Below are positions 10,949 through 19,274 of a stretch of DNA of 64,000 nucleotides, in pieces (within the stretch, counting starts at the first letter, position 1; every line of letters starts with the position of its first letter). The stretch is from Leifsonia sp. AK011. GTDB lineage: Bacteria > Actinomycetota > Actinomycetes > Actinomycetales > Microbacteriaceae. Location of the stretch: assembly GCF_013410945.1 (NCBI RefSeq), contig NZ_JACCCH010000001.1, positions 2,852,001-2,916,000 of the forward strand, read 5' to 3'. The position numbers and the translations under genes were made by a program. Below the pieces are notes generated by a model. The model made no database searches and was not told where the DNA came from. It saw only the letters and a program-made list of their open reading frames with translations.

Positions 10949-12598
10949 CTATCCGACAGCGGCAGCGGCGCTTCGCGCCTCGGCAGCTGAGGGGGCCGCG
11001 AGCGCGGCGGCGGCACGGGCCTTCGCCTGCTCAAGGGTTGTCCGAGCCAGTTCGGCTCGGACGTCCGCCAGGGCGGCGGGGGTCATGGAGAGACTCGTGA
11101 CGCCGAGGCCCACGAGCACGACGGCGAGATCCGGGTCGGCTGCTGCCTCGCCGCAGACGCCGACCGGCTTGCCGGCCTCTCGTCCGGCTTCGCCGAGCAT
11201 GGCGATCAGCCGGAGCACGGCGGGATGCCACGGGTCCTGGTAGTGCGCAACCGAGCCGAGCAGGCGGTCAGCCGCGAGCGTGTACTGGGTGAGGTCGTTG
11301 GTACCGATGCTCACGAAGTCACTCACGCCGGCGACCTCCCTGGCCATGAGCGCCAGAGACGGCACCTCGGCCATGACGCCGGCGACCTTGATACCGAGTT
11401 CCTTGGCGAGCGTTACGAAGTACTCGGCCTCGGCGGGGTCGGCGACCATGGGTGCCATCACCCAGAGATCGGCGGTGGTGGCCGCCTGCGCCTCGGCGAG
11501 CGCCGTGAGCTGTTCCCGCAGGATGTCCTCCTTGGCGCGAAGAGCACGCAGTCCGCGGAGCCCGAGTGCCGGGTTCTCCTCCTCGGAGTCATTGAGGAAC
11601 GCGAGCGGCTTGTCGGAGCCGGCGTCGAGGGCTCGCACGACGACCTTCTTGCCTGCGAAGGCGGTGAGCAGCGCGGTGTACGCCTCGCGCTGCTGCCGAA
11701 CGGTCGGAGCACTCGTGGAGTCGAGGAAGAGGAACTCGGTGCGGAACAACCCGACACCCTCCGCGCCGAGGGCGAGCGCATCCGCTGCCTCGGACGGCCT
11801 GCCCAGGTTGGCCATGAGCGGCACCTCGTGCCCGTCGGCGAGGGCGCCGGGAGTGATGGGGGCGCTCGCGATCTTCTTCAGCTCGGCGGTGCGGAGCTCG
11901 GCCGACTCGATGTCGCTCGAGCTCGGTTCGATCGTGATCGTTCCGGCACCGGCATCCACGATGACGACCGTCCCCGCGGTGAGTTGGTCGGCGTCAACTA
12001 CGCCGACGATCGCGGGGATCGAACGCGAGCGGGCGAGGATCGCCGTGTGAGAGGTGGGTCCGCCCTCTGAGGTGACGAGCGCGAGGACCTTCTCAAGATC
12101 GAGCAGGGCGGTATCGGCGGGCGCGAGATCGCGGGCGACGAGGATGAACGGGGTATCGGAGTCCGGCACGCCAGGGGCGGCGACCCCGCGCAGGTGGGCA
12201 ACAACACGCTGCGACACATCGGAGAGGTCGGACGCGCGCTCGGCCATGTATCCGCCAAGGCCGATGAGCATCTCGCGGAAGGCCTCGAAGGCCTCGAACA
12301 CGGCGCGTTCACCCGTGCTGCCGTCGTCGATCCGCTGGTTCACGTCGTCGACGAGACCCGGGTCGCGGGCCATCATGGCCTGCGCCTCGAGCACGTGCTG
12401 CGCATCTCCGCCCGCGCGCGCGCCGCGGTCGTCCAGCTCGACGGCCACGGCCTCGAGGGCCTCGGCGACGGCGGACTTCTCGACGTCGGCGTCGGTTGTG
12501 CGGGGGATGCTGGCGGGCTCCGCCAGCGGCTCGGGCATGGTCAGCACGGGGCCCGTGGCGATGCCTCGGCCCACTCCGATGCCCTGGATCTGCGACAT
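10949..12598 (-). CDS. ptsI: Phosphoenolpyruvate-protein phosphotransferase (enzyme I of the PTS)
   Basis: General PTS enzyme that autophosphorylates from PEP and phosphorylates HPr. 549 aa from ATG 12598, chosen because GAGGAG lies 6 nt upstream; an in-frame start 24 nt further back lacks this. The swivelling domain contains the phosphohistidine His184 in SEGGPTSHTAIL. The PEP-binding barrel contains GAEGVGLFRTEFLFLD and the C-terminal cysteine motif PVGVCGEAAADP. It is first of ptsI-mtlA-mtlF-mtlD. Having the general enzyme I inside a sugar-specific operon ties overall PTS capacity to mannitol control. The DeoR-type gene on the opposite strand is the probable regulator. Confidence 0.96.
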   Translation of the reverse strand: MSQIQGIGVGRGIATGPVLTMPEPLAEPASIPRTTDADVEKSAVAEALEAVAVELDDRGARAGGDAQHVLEAQAMMARDPGLVDDVNQRIDDGSTGERAVFEAFEAFREMLIGLGGYMAERASDLSDVSQRVVAHLRGVAAPGVPDSDTPFILVARDLAPADTALLDLEKVLALVTSEGGPTSHTAILARSRSIPAIVGVVDADQLTAGTVVIVDAGAGTITIEPSSSDIESAELRTAELKKIASAPITPGALADGHEVPLMANLGRPSEAADALALGAEGVGLFRTEFLFLDSTSAPTVRQQREAYTALLTAFAGKKVVVRALDAGSDKPLAFLNDSEEENPALGLRGLRALRAKEDILREQLTALAEAQAATTADLWVMAPMVADPAEAEYFVTLAKELGIKVAGVMAEVPSLALMAREVAGVSDFVSIGTNDLTQYTLAADRLLGSVAHYQDPWHPAVLRLIAMLGEAGREAGKPVGVCGEAAADPDLAVVLVGLGVTSLSMTPAALADVRAELARTTLEQAKARAAAALAAPSAAEARSAAAAVG

Positions 12599-12755
12599 TG
12601 CTACTCCTCGGTCGAGCTGCATATCAGCTCAGAAGGTCCTGTTAGGCCAACACCGTACAACGAAATCGATTGACAAACAAACAGTTTCAAAGATAAAACT
12701 AGCCAAACAGACTTTTGTTTGTGTTTGGTTCCCTCCACAAGGACAATGGAGACCG
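12599..12755. promoter_or_regulatory. Divergent PTS control region with TTTG/CAAA operator repeats
   Basis: This spacer between ptsI and the DeoR gene is strikingly A/T-rich for the window. It holds several copies of CAAACA/TGTTTG: AACAAACAG around 12675-12684, and an inverted pair CCAAACA (12703-12709) and TGTTTGG (12722-12728). DeoR-type sugar regulators, such as corynebacterial SugR and FruR, are known to bind TTTG/CAAA repeats of this kind. The inverted pair lies just downstream of the predicted plus-strand promoter, a position suited to repression. Confidence 0.6.
12670..12699 (+). promoter_or_regulatory. Sigma-70-type promoter for the DeoR regulator-ptsH unit
   Basis: TTGACA (12670-12675), an 18-bp spacer and TAAAAC (12694-12699). 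The -35 is a perfect consensus. The operator repeats overlap and follow it. Confidence 0.6.
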
Positions 12756-13535
12756 ATGTACGCGCCCGAACGACACCAGAAGATCCTGGAGCAGGCACGC
12801 TCCCAGGGCCGGGTGGACGTCCGTGAGCTTGCGGAGCTCCTCAACGTCACACCGGAGACCATCCGCCGCGACCTCACAAGCCTCGAACGGCGCGGGCTTG
12901 TGCGCCGAGCGCACGGTGGTGCGATCGCCGTCGAGCGCGCGGCCCTCGTCAGCCCCGTCACGGACCGCGAGGGACTGCATTCATCGGAGAAGCTCGCCAT
13001 CGCGACTCTCGCCCTTGACGAGCTCCCCGAGAACGGTTCGTTCATCATCGACGCGGGAACCACGACCATCCGGCTGGCGGAGCTCCTCCCGACTGACCGC
13101 CCGCTCACCGTCGTCACGCACTCCCTCGCCGTGGCCTCGACGGTGGCACCGCGCCCCAACATCGAGCTCTACATGCTCGGGGGTTCCGTGCGCACGACCT
13201 CCCTCGCCTCCGTCGGCACCTGGACCCACCAGCTCCTCGGCATGGTCAACGTGGATGTCGCGTTCATCAGCGTCAACGGACTCACCCCCGAGCGCGGCCT
13301 CACCACCACCAACATGGCCGAGGCAGCCGTCAAGACCGCGCTCATCAAGGCGGCACGCCGCACCGTCGTGCTCGCCGACCACACCAAGTTCGGTCGCGAG
13401 GAGTTCGGCCGCGTGGCCCCCCTCGCGGCAGTCGATACGGTGATCACCGACGACGGCGTCAACATCGACCTCGTGCTCGACATCGAGGCCGCTGGCACCC
13501 AGGTGCTCTGGCCTGGTCGCGCCAAATCCTTCTGA
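12756..13535 (+). CDS. DeoR family transcriptional regulator of the PTS (SugR/FruR-like)
   Basis: A 259-aa repressor. Residues 1-60 form the DeoR winged helix (VDVRELAELLNVTPETIRRD, then LERRGLVRRAHGGAI). The rest is a DeoR C-terminal sensor domain with the phosphosugar-binding motif FIIDAGTTTIRLAELLP. It lies between ptsI (divergent) and ptsH (32 bp downstream). Its start follows the operator-rich region, so it probably controls ptsI-mtlAFD, itself and ptsH in response to a phosphorylated sugar. Which sugar phosphate it senses is not visible. Confidence 0.9.
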   Translation: MYAPERHQKILEQARSQGRVDVRELAELLNVTPETIRRDLTSLERRGLVRRAHGGAIAVERAALVSPVTDREGLHSSEKLAIATLALDELPENGSFIIDAGTTTIRLAELLPTDRPLTVVTHSLAVASTVAPRPNIELYMLGGSVRTTSLASVGTWTHQLLGMVNVDVAFISVNGLTPERGLTTTNMAEAAVKTALIKAARRTVVLADHTKFGREEFGRVAPLAAVDTVITDDGVNIDLVLDIEAAGTQVLWPGRAKSF

Positions 13536-13566
13536 CAGCGATACTCACCACCAACAAGGAGCACCC

Positions 13567-13839
13567 ATGGCCACCGAAGAACGCACCGTCACCGTCGCAT
13601 CGAGCTCGGGCCTCCACGCCCGACCTGCCGCGCTCTTCGTCGAGGCCGTGACGAAGTCAGGTCACAAGGCGACGATCACCAAGGGCGAGAAGAAGCCCGC
13701 GAACGCGGCCAGCATCCTCTCAGTGCTCTCCCTCGGCATCGAGAAAGGCGACGAGGTCGTGCTCACGGTCGACGGGGATGACGCGGCCGGAGTAGCGGAC
13801 ACGCTCGAGGCGTTCCTCCTCGAGGACCACGACGCTTAG
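13567..13839 (+). CDS. ptsH: Phosphocarrier protein HPr
   Basis: A 90-residue phosphocarrier between enzyme I and the EIIA proteins. The active histidine is His17 in SSGLHARPAALFVE. The regulatory-serine region reads NAASILSVLSLGI, with Ser49 in the place of Ser46 of firmicute HPr. AAGGAG lies upstream of the ATG. Its TAG stop shares four bases (TTAG, 13836-13839) with the TAA of the convergent gene, leaving no room for a separate terminator. Confidence 0.96.
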   Translation: MATEERTVTVASSSGLHARPAALFVEAVTKSGHKATITKGEKKPANAASILSVLSLGIEKGDEVVLTVDGDDAAGVADTLEAFLLEDHDA

Positions 13840-14699
13840 GGCATACCCCCGCAGTACCGCGTCTCGCCGACATCGACGCATTCGGAGGGGTCGTAGCCGC
13901 TTTGCTCGGTGAGGAGGTCGAAGAGCCGGTTCCTCAAGGCATCACGGTCGACGCTCCTTCCGCTGTCGTTGTCAGCCTCCGCCTCTGCAGCTGCCCGCTC
14001 GGCCGCCGCTGCCTCCTCGGCACGCTGCGATGCGAACATCGCCTCCACCGCTGCCGTGTAGTTCTTGAGGGGCTCGGCGAGCGCCCCCTTCCCTACGGCA
14101 GCGACGAGCGCATCCCGAGCGCTTTCGAACGCAGCCTTCGAATCGGCGCTGGCGATCGGCGAAACGGCGAGCGCCGCGGCCGATTCGGTGGAGACGGTCT
14201 GAGCGGCCGCTTGCGACATCTGCTCCGCTGTCGTCGTCAATACAGCAAGACTCTCCGACTCCTCAGACAGCGCCCCCGCGCGAGCGGACTCCCCCTCGGC
14301 CCAGGCGCGCAGGCGCTCGGTTGACTCCCTCAGGCCTGCGATCGAGTCGGGCCGTTCGGTGCCGGGCATCGCTGCGGCATCCACCGACTCGATGGCGAGT
14401 GCCTCGGTGAGCTCAGTGTTCGCGGTGACGAGCTCCGACAGGGCTCCGGCCGCGAGGTAGCCGGCGCCGGCGGATGCCACGCCGGAGCCATCCGCGAGTG
14501 CGATGGTCGCGGCATCCCGGGCTTCCTCGGCCGAGGCCTGCGACTGTGCAGCCTCGTCCGCCACCTCACTCGCTCGGGCGACGGCCTGTTCGAAGGTCGC
14601 GCCCGCGGCATGCCAGTCGACGATGTGGATGGCCGCCGGAGTGATCGTCGCCGCAGCGAGAACGAGCACCGCAAGGCCTGGGACGAGAAGGGTTTTCAC
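13836..14699 (-). CDS. Exported, alanine-rich coiled protein of unknown function
   Basis: 287 residues from GTG 14699. I choose this start because TACACT (14706-14711) lies exactly 6 nt upstream, the leaderless pattern seen elsewhere here, and because it gives a clean signal sequence MKTLLVPGLAVLVLAA; an ATG eight codons further upstream would bury that promoter. After the signal or anchor helix the protein is Ala/Glu/Ser-rich with heptad-like helices through about residue 240, then a charged linker (AEAEADNDSGRSVDRDALRN). It ends in a small tail with two cysteines, CVDVGETRYC. I recognise no family. It converges on ptsH with a 4-bp overlap. A wall-facing coiled spacer protein is one possibility. 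Confidence 0.75.
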   Translation of the reverse strand: MKTLLVPGLAVLVLAAATITPAAIHIVDWHAAGATFEQAVARASEVADEAAQSQASAEEARDAATIALADGSGVASAGAGYLAAGALSELVTANTELTEALAIESVDAAAMPGTERPDSIAGLRESTERLRAWAEGESARAGALSEESESLAVLTTTAEQMSQAAAQTVSTESAAALAVSPIASADSKAAFESARDALVAAVGKGALAEPLKNYTAAVEAMFASQRAEEAAAAERAAAEAEADNDSGRSVDRDALRNRLFDLLTEQSGYDPSECVDVGETRYCGGMP

Positions 14700-14705
14700 G
14701 GACAC

Positions 14706-14711
14706 AGTGTA
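14706..14711 (-). promoter_or_regulatory. -10 box giving a leaderless start for the coiled exported protein
   Basis: TACACT on the minus strand, 6 nt before GTG 14699. It lies inside the longer in-frame extension, which argues for the shorter start. Confidence 0.5.
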
Positions 14712-14867
14712 GGGACGGGACATTTCAGAAAAATGTCTTGAAATCGAGCTACTTAGGCCCTCCTAAGGCGCATGATCAGGAACTGCCGAATACACTGGAA
14801 CGGTCTGGACTACAGACGATCGTCGGCCGCAGGACCGCGGCCCGAACTCCTACAAGGAGGGTTGCTC

Positions 14868-15308
14868 GTGCCACAGAAGCCGGCGGGTACCCTGGCGACT
14901 GGCACTGCCGCCAAGCCCACCATCAAGGCGCCAAAGCGCCCCGCGGGAACCCTGTACCGGGGCCGCGAGGGAATGTGGTCGTGGGTGTTGCACCGGATCA
15001 CCGGTGTCGCCATCTACTTCTTCCTTCTCGTGCACATCCTCGACACCGCACTGGTGCGGTTGAGCCCCGAGGCGTACAACGCGGTGATCAACACCTACAA
15101 GACGCCCATCATGGGCCTCGGTGAAATCGGGCTTGTCGCGGCGATCGGCCTGCACGCGCTCAACGGACTGCGCATCATCCTCATCGACTTCTGGAGCGTC
15201 GGCACCAAGCACCAGCGCCTGATGTTCTGGATCGTCATCGGCCTCTGGCTGGTTCTCCTCGCGGGCTTCATCCCCCGCCAGCTCATGCACATCTTCGGAG
15301 GCGAGTGA
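14868..15308 (+). CDS. sdhC: Succinate dehydrogenase cytochrome b556 subunit
   Basis: Membrane anchor of complex II, 146 aa, three transmembrane helices after a basic N-terminus. GTG 14868 is chosen because AAGGAGG (14854-14860) sits 7 nt before it, although the frame is open upstream. The first helix has [20 protein letters not shown], with the two histidines typical of haem-b ligation and quinone-site structure in SdhC. The second has [16 protein letters not shown]. It is followed by sdhD with a TGATG overlap. Confidence 0.94.
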   Translation: MPQKPAGTLATGTAAKPTIKAPKRPAGTLYRGREGMWSWVLHRITGVAIYFFLLVHILDTALVRLSPEAYNAVINTYKTPIMGLGEIGLVAAIGLHALNGLRIILIDFWSVGTKHQRLMFWIVIGLWLVLLAGFIPRQLMHIFGGE

Positions 15309-15766
15309 TGACTGTCATCGATGCTCCCCGCACACCGGAAGCCACACCAGCACGCCGTCGCGGCGTGAACTGGGAGAAGTGGGGCTGGATCTACATGCGC
15401 GCCAGTGGAGTCGTGCTTGTCGTGCTCATCTTCGGTCACCTCTTCGTGAACCTCGTTGCTGGCGAGGGCGTCAAGGCCATCGACTTCGCCTTCGTCGCCG
15501 GCAAGCTCGCCGACCCGTTCTGGGTCGTCTGGGACACGCTGCTGCTGTGGCTCGCGCTCATCCACGGTGCCAACGGCATGCGCACGATCGTGAACGACTA
15601 CGCCTCCAACCCGAAACTCCGCCGCATCCTGCTCGGCGCGCTTCTTGCGTCGACCGTCATCCTCATCACCCTGGGAACACTCGTGATCTACACCTTCGAC
15701 CCCTGCCCGGCCGTGCCCGCCGACCAGCTCGCCCTGCTCCCGAGCTTCTGCGCGGACGTCCAGTGA
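15308..15766 (+). CDS. sdhD: Succinate dehydrogenase hydrophobic membrane anchor subunit
   Basis: Second membrane anchor of complex II, 152 aa. After ~45 hydrophilic residues there are three transmembrane segments. The middle one carries [15 protein letters not shown], the conserved actinobacterial SdhD motif near the haem. The ATG at 15308 overlaps the sdhC stop; a GTG one codon earlier (15305) is an equally possible start. The stop overlaps the sdhA GTG as GTGA (15763-15766), so the four subunits are translated as a coupled set. Confidence 0.93.
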   Translation: MTVIDAPRTPEATPARRRGVNWEKWGWIYMRASGVVLVVLIFGHLFVNLVAGEGVKAIDFAFVAGKLADPFWVVWDTLLLWLALIHGANGMRTIVNDYASNPKLRRILLGALLASTVILITLGTLVIYTFDPCPAVPADQLALLPSFCADVQ

Positions 15767-17580
15767 GCGACGTAGCAGGCGAGGCGATCGCTGAGAGCAC
15801 ACCGCTTGAGACGAGCACAGTGGACGGCGTTCACTACCACCAGTTCGATGTTGTGATCGTTGGAGCCGGTGGCGCGGGAATGCGAGCAGCCATCGAGGCC
15901 GGCCCCAAGGCCCGCACCGCCGTCATCTCCAAGCTCTACCCGACGCGCTCCCACACGGGCGCCGCGCAGGGCGGCATGGCCGCTGCCCTCGCGAACGTCG
16001 AGGAGGACAACTGGGAGTGGCACACCTTCGACACCGTCAAGGGCGGTGACTACCTGGTCGACCAGGATGCCGCCGAGATCCTCGCGAAGGAGGCCATCGA
16101 CGCGGTCATCGACCTCGAGAACATGGGCCTCCCGTTCAACCGCACGCCCGACGGCAAGATCGACCAGCGTCGTTTCGGCGGCCACACCCGTGATCACGGC
16201 AAGGCCCCGGTTCGCCGGGCCTGCTACGCCGCAGACCGCACGGGCCACATGATCCTCCAGACCCTGTACCAGAACTGCGTGCGGCTGGGTATCAACTTCT
16301 TCAACGAGTTCTACGTTCTCGACCTCGTCATGACCGACGGCAAGCCGAGCGGTGTTGTCGCGTACGAACTCGCCACGGGAGACCTGCACGTCTTCCAGGC
16401 GAAGTCGATCGTCTTCGCGACCGGCGGCTTCGGCAAGATCTACAAGACGACGTCCAACGCGCACACGCTGACGGGCGATGGCGTCGGCATCATCTGGCGC
16501 AAGGGTCTGCCCCTCGAGGACATGGAGTTCTTCCAGTTCCACCCGACGGGATTGGCCGGCCTTGGCATCCTTCTGACGGAGGGCGCTCGAGGCGAGGGTG
16601 CGATCCTTCGCAACGCCTCGGGTGAGCGCTTCATGGAGCGCTACGCCCCCACCATCAAGGACCTGGCACCCCGAGACATCGTCTCGCGGTGCATGGTTCA
16701 GGAGGTCGCGGAAGGTCGCGGCGCGGGTCCCCACAAGGACTACGTGCTGCTCGACTGCACGCACCTCGGAGCCGAGATCCTCGAGACCAAGCTGCCCGAC
16801 ATCACCGAGTTCGCTCGCACGTACCTGGGTGTCGACCCCGTCGTCGAGCCCGTGCCCGTCATGCCGACGGCGCACTACGCGATGGGTGGCATCCCCACCA
16901 ACGTTCGTGCCGAGGTGCTGAGCGACAACGACACCGTCGTACCCGGCCTCTACGCCGCCGGCGAGTGCGCGTGCGTCTCCGTGCACGGCTCCAACCGCCT
17001 CGGGACCAACTCGCTGCTCGACATCAACGTGTTCGGCAAGCGCGCGGGCAACTACGCGGTGGAGTACGCGAACACTGTCGACTTCACACCCCTGCCGGAT
17101 GACCCGGCTGGCGCCATCCGCACGCTCGTCGAGCAGCTCCGCAACTCGACCGGCACCGAGCGGATCGCCGCGATCCGCAAGGAACTGCAGGACACCATGG
17201 ACCGCAACGCCCAGGTGTTCCGCACCGAGGAGTCGCTCACCGAGGTGACCAAGATCATCCACGACCTGCGCGAGCGCTACAAGAACATCGCGATCCAGGA
17301 CAAGGGCAAGCGGTTCAACACCGACCTGCTCGAGGCGATCGAGCTCGGGTTCCTGCTCGACCTCGCGGAGGTCGTCGTCTTCTCGGCCCGCAACCGCAAG
17401 GAGAGCCGCGGTGGTCACATGCGCGACGACTACCCGAAGCGCGATGACGAGAACTACATGAAGCACACGATGGCCTACCTCACGGGAGACCCGCACTCCG
17501 CGGATGCCTCGGACCACATCCGGCTCGACTGGAAGCCGGTCACCATCACCCGTTACCAGCCGATGGAGCGTAAGTACTAA
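15763..17580 (+). CDS. sdhA: Succinate dehydrogenase flavoprotein subunit
   Basis: Catalytic FAD subunit that oxidises succinate to fumarate in the TCA cycle, 605 aa from GTG 15763. The dinucleotide fold [14 protein letters not shown] is near residue 30. The FAD-attachment motif SHTGAAQGG follows, with the covalent histidine. The substrate-site segment FHPTGL and the arginine-containing HYAMGGIP region are present, and the C-terminus ends RKY. The start is set by the GTGA overlap with sdhD; the open frame extends further upstream through sdhD in another frame but has no reason to be used. TAA overlaps the sdhB ATG. Confidence 0.97.
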   Translation: MSDVAGEAIAESTPLETSTVDGVHYHQFDVVIVGAGGAGMRAAIEAGPKARTAVISKLYPTRSHTGAAQGGMAAALANVEEDNWEWHTFDTVKGGDYLVDQDAAEILAKEAIDAVIDLENMGLPFNRTPDGKIDQRRFGGHTRDHGKAPVRRACYAADRTGHMILQTLYQNCVRLGINFFNEFYVLDLVMTDGKPSGVVAYELATGDLHVFQAKSIVFATGGFGKIYKTTSNAHTLTGDGVGIIWRKGLPLEDMEFFQFHPTGLAGLGILLTEGARGEGAILRNASGERFMERYAPTIKDLAPRDIVSRCMVQEVAEGRGAGPHKDYVLLDCTHLGAEILETKLPDITEFARTYLGVDPVVEPVPVMPTAHYAMGGIPTNVRAEVLSDNDTVVPGLYAAGECACVSVHGSNRLGTNSLLDINVFGKRAGNYAVEYANTVDFTPLPDDPAGAIRTLVEQLRNSTGTERIAAIRKELQDTMDRNAQVFRTEESLTEVTKIIHDLRERYKNIAIQDKGKRFNTDLLEAIELGFLLDLAEVVVFSARNRKESRGGHMRDDYPKRDDENYMKHTMAYLTGDPHSADASDHIRLDWKPVTITRYQPMERKY

Positions 17581-18341
17581 TGAGCACGGTCACCGCACAG
17601 CAGCCTGCCGCCGAGGTTGGCGCAGTCCAGGCCTTCACGGCAACCCTCATCATCCGCCGCTTCGACCCGGAGACGGATGCCGAGCCGCGCTGGCAGGACT
17701 TCGACGTCGAGGTGTACTCCACCGACCGCGTGCTCGACGCCCTCCACAAGATCAAGTGGGAGCAGGACGGCTCGCTCACGTTCCGCCGCTCGTGCGCCCA
17801 CGGCATCTGCGGCTCCGACGCGATGCGCATCAACGGACGCAACCGTCTCGCCTGCAAGACGCTCATCAAGGATCTCGACCTGAGCCAGCCGATTTACATC
17901 GAGGCGATCAAGGGCCTTCCGCTCGAGAAGGACCTCATCGTCGACATGGAGCCGTTCTTCGAGTCGTTCCGCTCGGTGAACCCGTTCCTCATGGCGACCG
18001 CCGCACCCGAGAAGGGCAAGGAGCGCGTGCAGTCCGTCGCGGAGCGCGCGCGCTTCGACGACACGACCAAGTGCATCCTCTGCGCCGCGTGCACGTCGAG
18101 CTGCCCGGTCTTCTGGACCGACGGGCAGTACTTCGGCCCCGCCGCGATCGTCAACGCCCACCGCTTCATCTTCGACAGCCGTGACGAGGGCGCGCAGGTG
18201 CGTCTCGACATCCTCAACGACAAGGAGGGCGTGTGGCGCTGCCGCACGACCTTCAACTGCTCCGAGGCGTGCCCCCGTGGCATCCAGGTGACGCAGGCGA
18301 TCGCCGAGGTCAAGCAGGCGATCCTCGCGGGAAAGCCCTAG
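17580..18341 (+). CDS. sdhB: Succinate dehydrogenase iron-sulfur subunit
   Basis: Carries electrons from SdhA flavin to the membrane quinone, 253 aa. The N-terminal ferredoxin domain has RSCAHGICGSD with a downstream cysteine (NRLACKT) for the 2Fe-2S cluster. The C-terminal domain has CILCAACTSSCPV and CSEACPRGI for the 4Fe-4S and 3Fe-4S clusters. The ATG overlaps the sdhA stop (TAATG). The last codons form the left arm of the hairpin at 18320-18360. Confidence 0.97.
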   Translation: MSTVTAQQPAAEVGAVQAFTATLIIRRFDPETDAEPRWQDFDVEVYSTDRVLDALHKIKWEQDGSLTFRRSCAHGICGSDAMRINGRNRLACKTLIKDLDLSQPIYIEAIKGLPLEKDLIVDMEPFFESFRSVNPFLMATAAPEKGKERVQSVAERARFDDTTKCILCAACTSSCPVFWTDGQYFGPAAIVNAHRFIFDSRDEGAQVRLDILNDKEGVWRCRTTFNCSEACPRGIQVTQAIAEVKQAILAGKP

Positions 18342-18360
18342 GGGCTTTCCCGCGAGGATC
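18320..18360 (+). terminator. Perfect 19-bp hairpin spanning the sdhB stop codon
   Basis: Left arm 18320-18338 and right arm 18342-18360 are perfect reverse complements with only TAG between them; the loop is the sdhB stop codon. There is no T-tract, so it is more likely an actinobacterial-style hairpin terminator or mRNA 3'-end stabiliser than a canonical intrinsic terminator. Confidence 0.7.
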
Positions 18361-18455
18361 GGCCGCAGTGGCCGCCTCACAAGGCGGCCACGAGGACCTC
18401 GTACTACCTGCGCCCCTAAGGGCTTTCCCGCCAGGATCGGCCGCAGTGGCCGCCT
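18342..18455. repeat. 36-bp direct repeat pair at the convergent 3' ends of sdhB and a lipoprotein gene
   Basis: Copies at 18342-18377 and 18420-18455 start GGGCTTTCCCGC and differ at one base. The first abuts the sdhB stop. The second ends on the stop codon of the convergent lipoprotein gene. Between them lies another perfect 10-bp hairpin (18368-18391, GTGGCCGCCT and complement). Copy 2 can also pair with the sdhB arm with one mismatch, so alternative hairpins are possible. Confidence 0.85.
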
Positions 18456-18960
18456 ACTCCTCTTCGCTGCTCTCCCCGTGCTCCTCGACCTCGCCGAAGG
18501 TGCGGGACTGCGAGAGCGCATCGAGCTGGATGATGTCGACGCCGTCACAGAGTGTGACGAGGGAACCGGGCAGGCGCACCTCGATGGGCGCGCGGGGTTC
18601 GTCCGTTGAGGGGAGCGCGACGGCTGCCGTCTCGTAGGTGATCCAGCCCTGCAACGGGGCGATCGCGGCATCCGGGAGGTTCTCCCTGTCGTAGATCACG
18701 ACGATCGCGTTGTCGCTCCGAAGGAGATGCTCGAGGTCGTACTCCCCCGGGATCACCTCCTCCGTGCCGTCGTAGAAGGAGCTCTGTGGGTGCTGCCAGG
18801 TCGCGCCCGTCATGTCGATGACTTCGGGCTCGGCGCGTTCGCACGAGACGTCCGAGGTGGGATTCGAGGCGGCAGGCGACTCGGAGACCACCTCCGGGGC
18901 GGCAACACAGCCCGTCAGAAGGGCGATCAGGGCAAGCGTCGGTAGGGCGATTCGGATCAC
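18454..18960 (-). CDS. Small putative lipoprotein of unknown function
   Basis: 168 residues from GTG 18960, which has AGGAG about 10 nt upstream. The frame is open further back, but only this start gives a proper signal: VIRIALPTLALIALLTGC with lipobox LTGC at residue 18. The mature part is acidic, has a segment WITYETAAVALPSTDEPRAP, a cysteine pair (SCERAEPE and LVTLCDGVD) and an acidic tail ending EESSEEE-like. I recognise no family. It converges on sdhB, and its stop lies inside a repeat shared with the sdhB 3' end. Confidence 0.8.
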   Translation of the reverse strand: MIRIALPTLALIALLTGCVAAPEVVSESPAASNPTSDVSCERAEPEVIDMTGATWQHPQSSFYDGTEEVIPGEYDLEHLLRSDNAIVVIYDRENLPDAAIAPLQGWITYETAAVALPSTDEPRAPIEVRLPGSLVTLCDGVDIIQLDALSQSRTFGEVEEHGESSEEE

Positions 18961-19092
18961 GGCGTCGGGACTCCTGGGGTGTGGGGTTGGCGCGCGTCGA
19001 GCACGCCACGCACTCCACCATGCCATCCCGGACCGCGATCCGCATCTGTTCCCCGGGCGTCTTCGATTCGTTGGGAGACCCAGCGAAATGGA

Positions 19093-19106
19093 CGGGAGCG
19101 CTCCCA
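19093..19106. promoter_or_regulatory. CebR/CelR-like LacI-family operator
   Basis: CGGGAGCGCTCCCA matches 13 of 14 bases of the palindrome TGGGAGCGCTCCCA, known as the binding site of CebR (Streptomyces) and CelR (Thermobifida) cellulose-utilisation repressors. It lies ~170 bp before the CWB2/ThuA gene and ~130 bp before the lipoprotein start. No lacI-type gene is in the window. Confidence 0.6.
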
Positions 19107-19126
19107 TGTGGCGATCGACACCATCT

Positions 19127-19140
19127 TGTTACCGATAACA
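19127..19140. promoter_or_regulatory. Second LacI-like palindrome
   Basis: TGTTACCGATAACA is a partial palindrome with the central CG common to LacI-family operators. It overlaps a possible weak promoter (TTGTTA, 16 bp, TAGAAA at 19126-19153). Confidence 0.35.
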
Positions 19141-19174
19141 CTTCGGCTAGAAATCGCGGAGTTGCGGACTTCCG

Positions 19175-19204
19175 TTGACGCACGGAGAGGTTTGTGGGTT
19201 TAAT
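19175..19204 (+). promoter_or_regulatory. Promoter of the ThuA/CWB2 protein gene
   Basis: TTGACG (19175-19180), 18-bp spacer and TTTAAT (19199-19204). It would give a 5' leader of about 65 nt before ATG 19275. The CebR-like site lies ~70 bp upstream of it. Confidence 0.5.
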
Positions 19205-19274
19205 CAGTGAAATTGGCTTCGTTTTGCCGATCTTTGGCCTCCCCGAAGCTGTGCACCCGACTCAAAGGAGAGTT

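Noticed and set aside
15688-17517. A 609-codon minus-strand open frame opposite sdhA
   Set aside because: Pure shadow of a highly conserved flavoprotein gene; its translation has no recognisable fold and is rich in Val/Arg/Gly/Asp.
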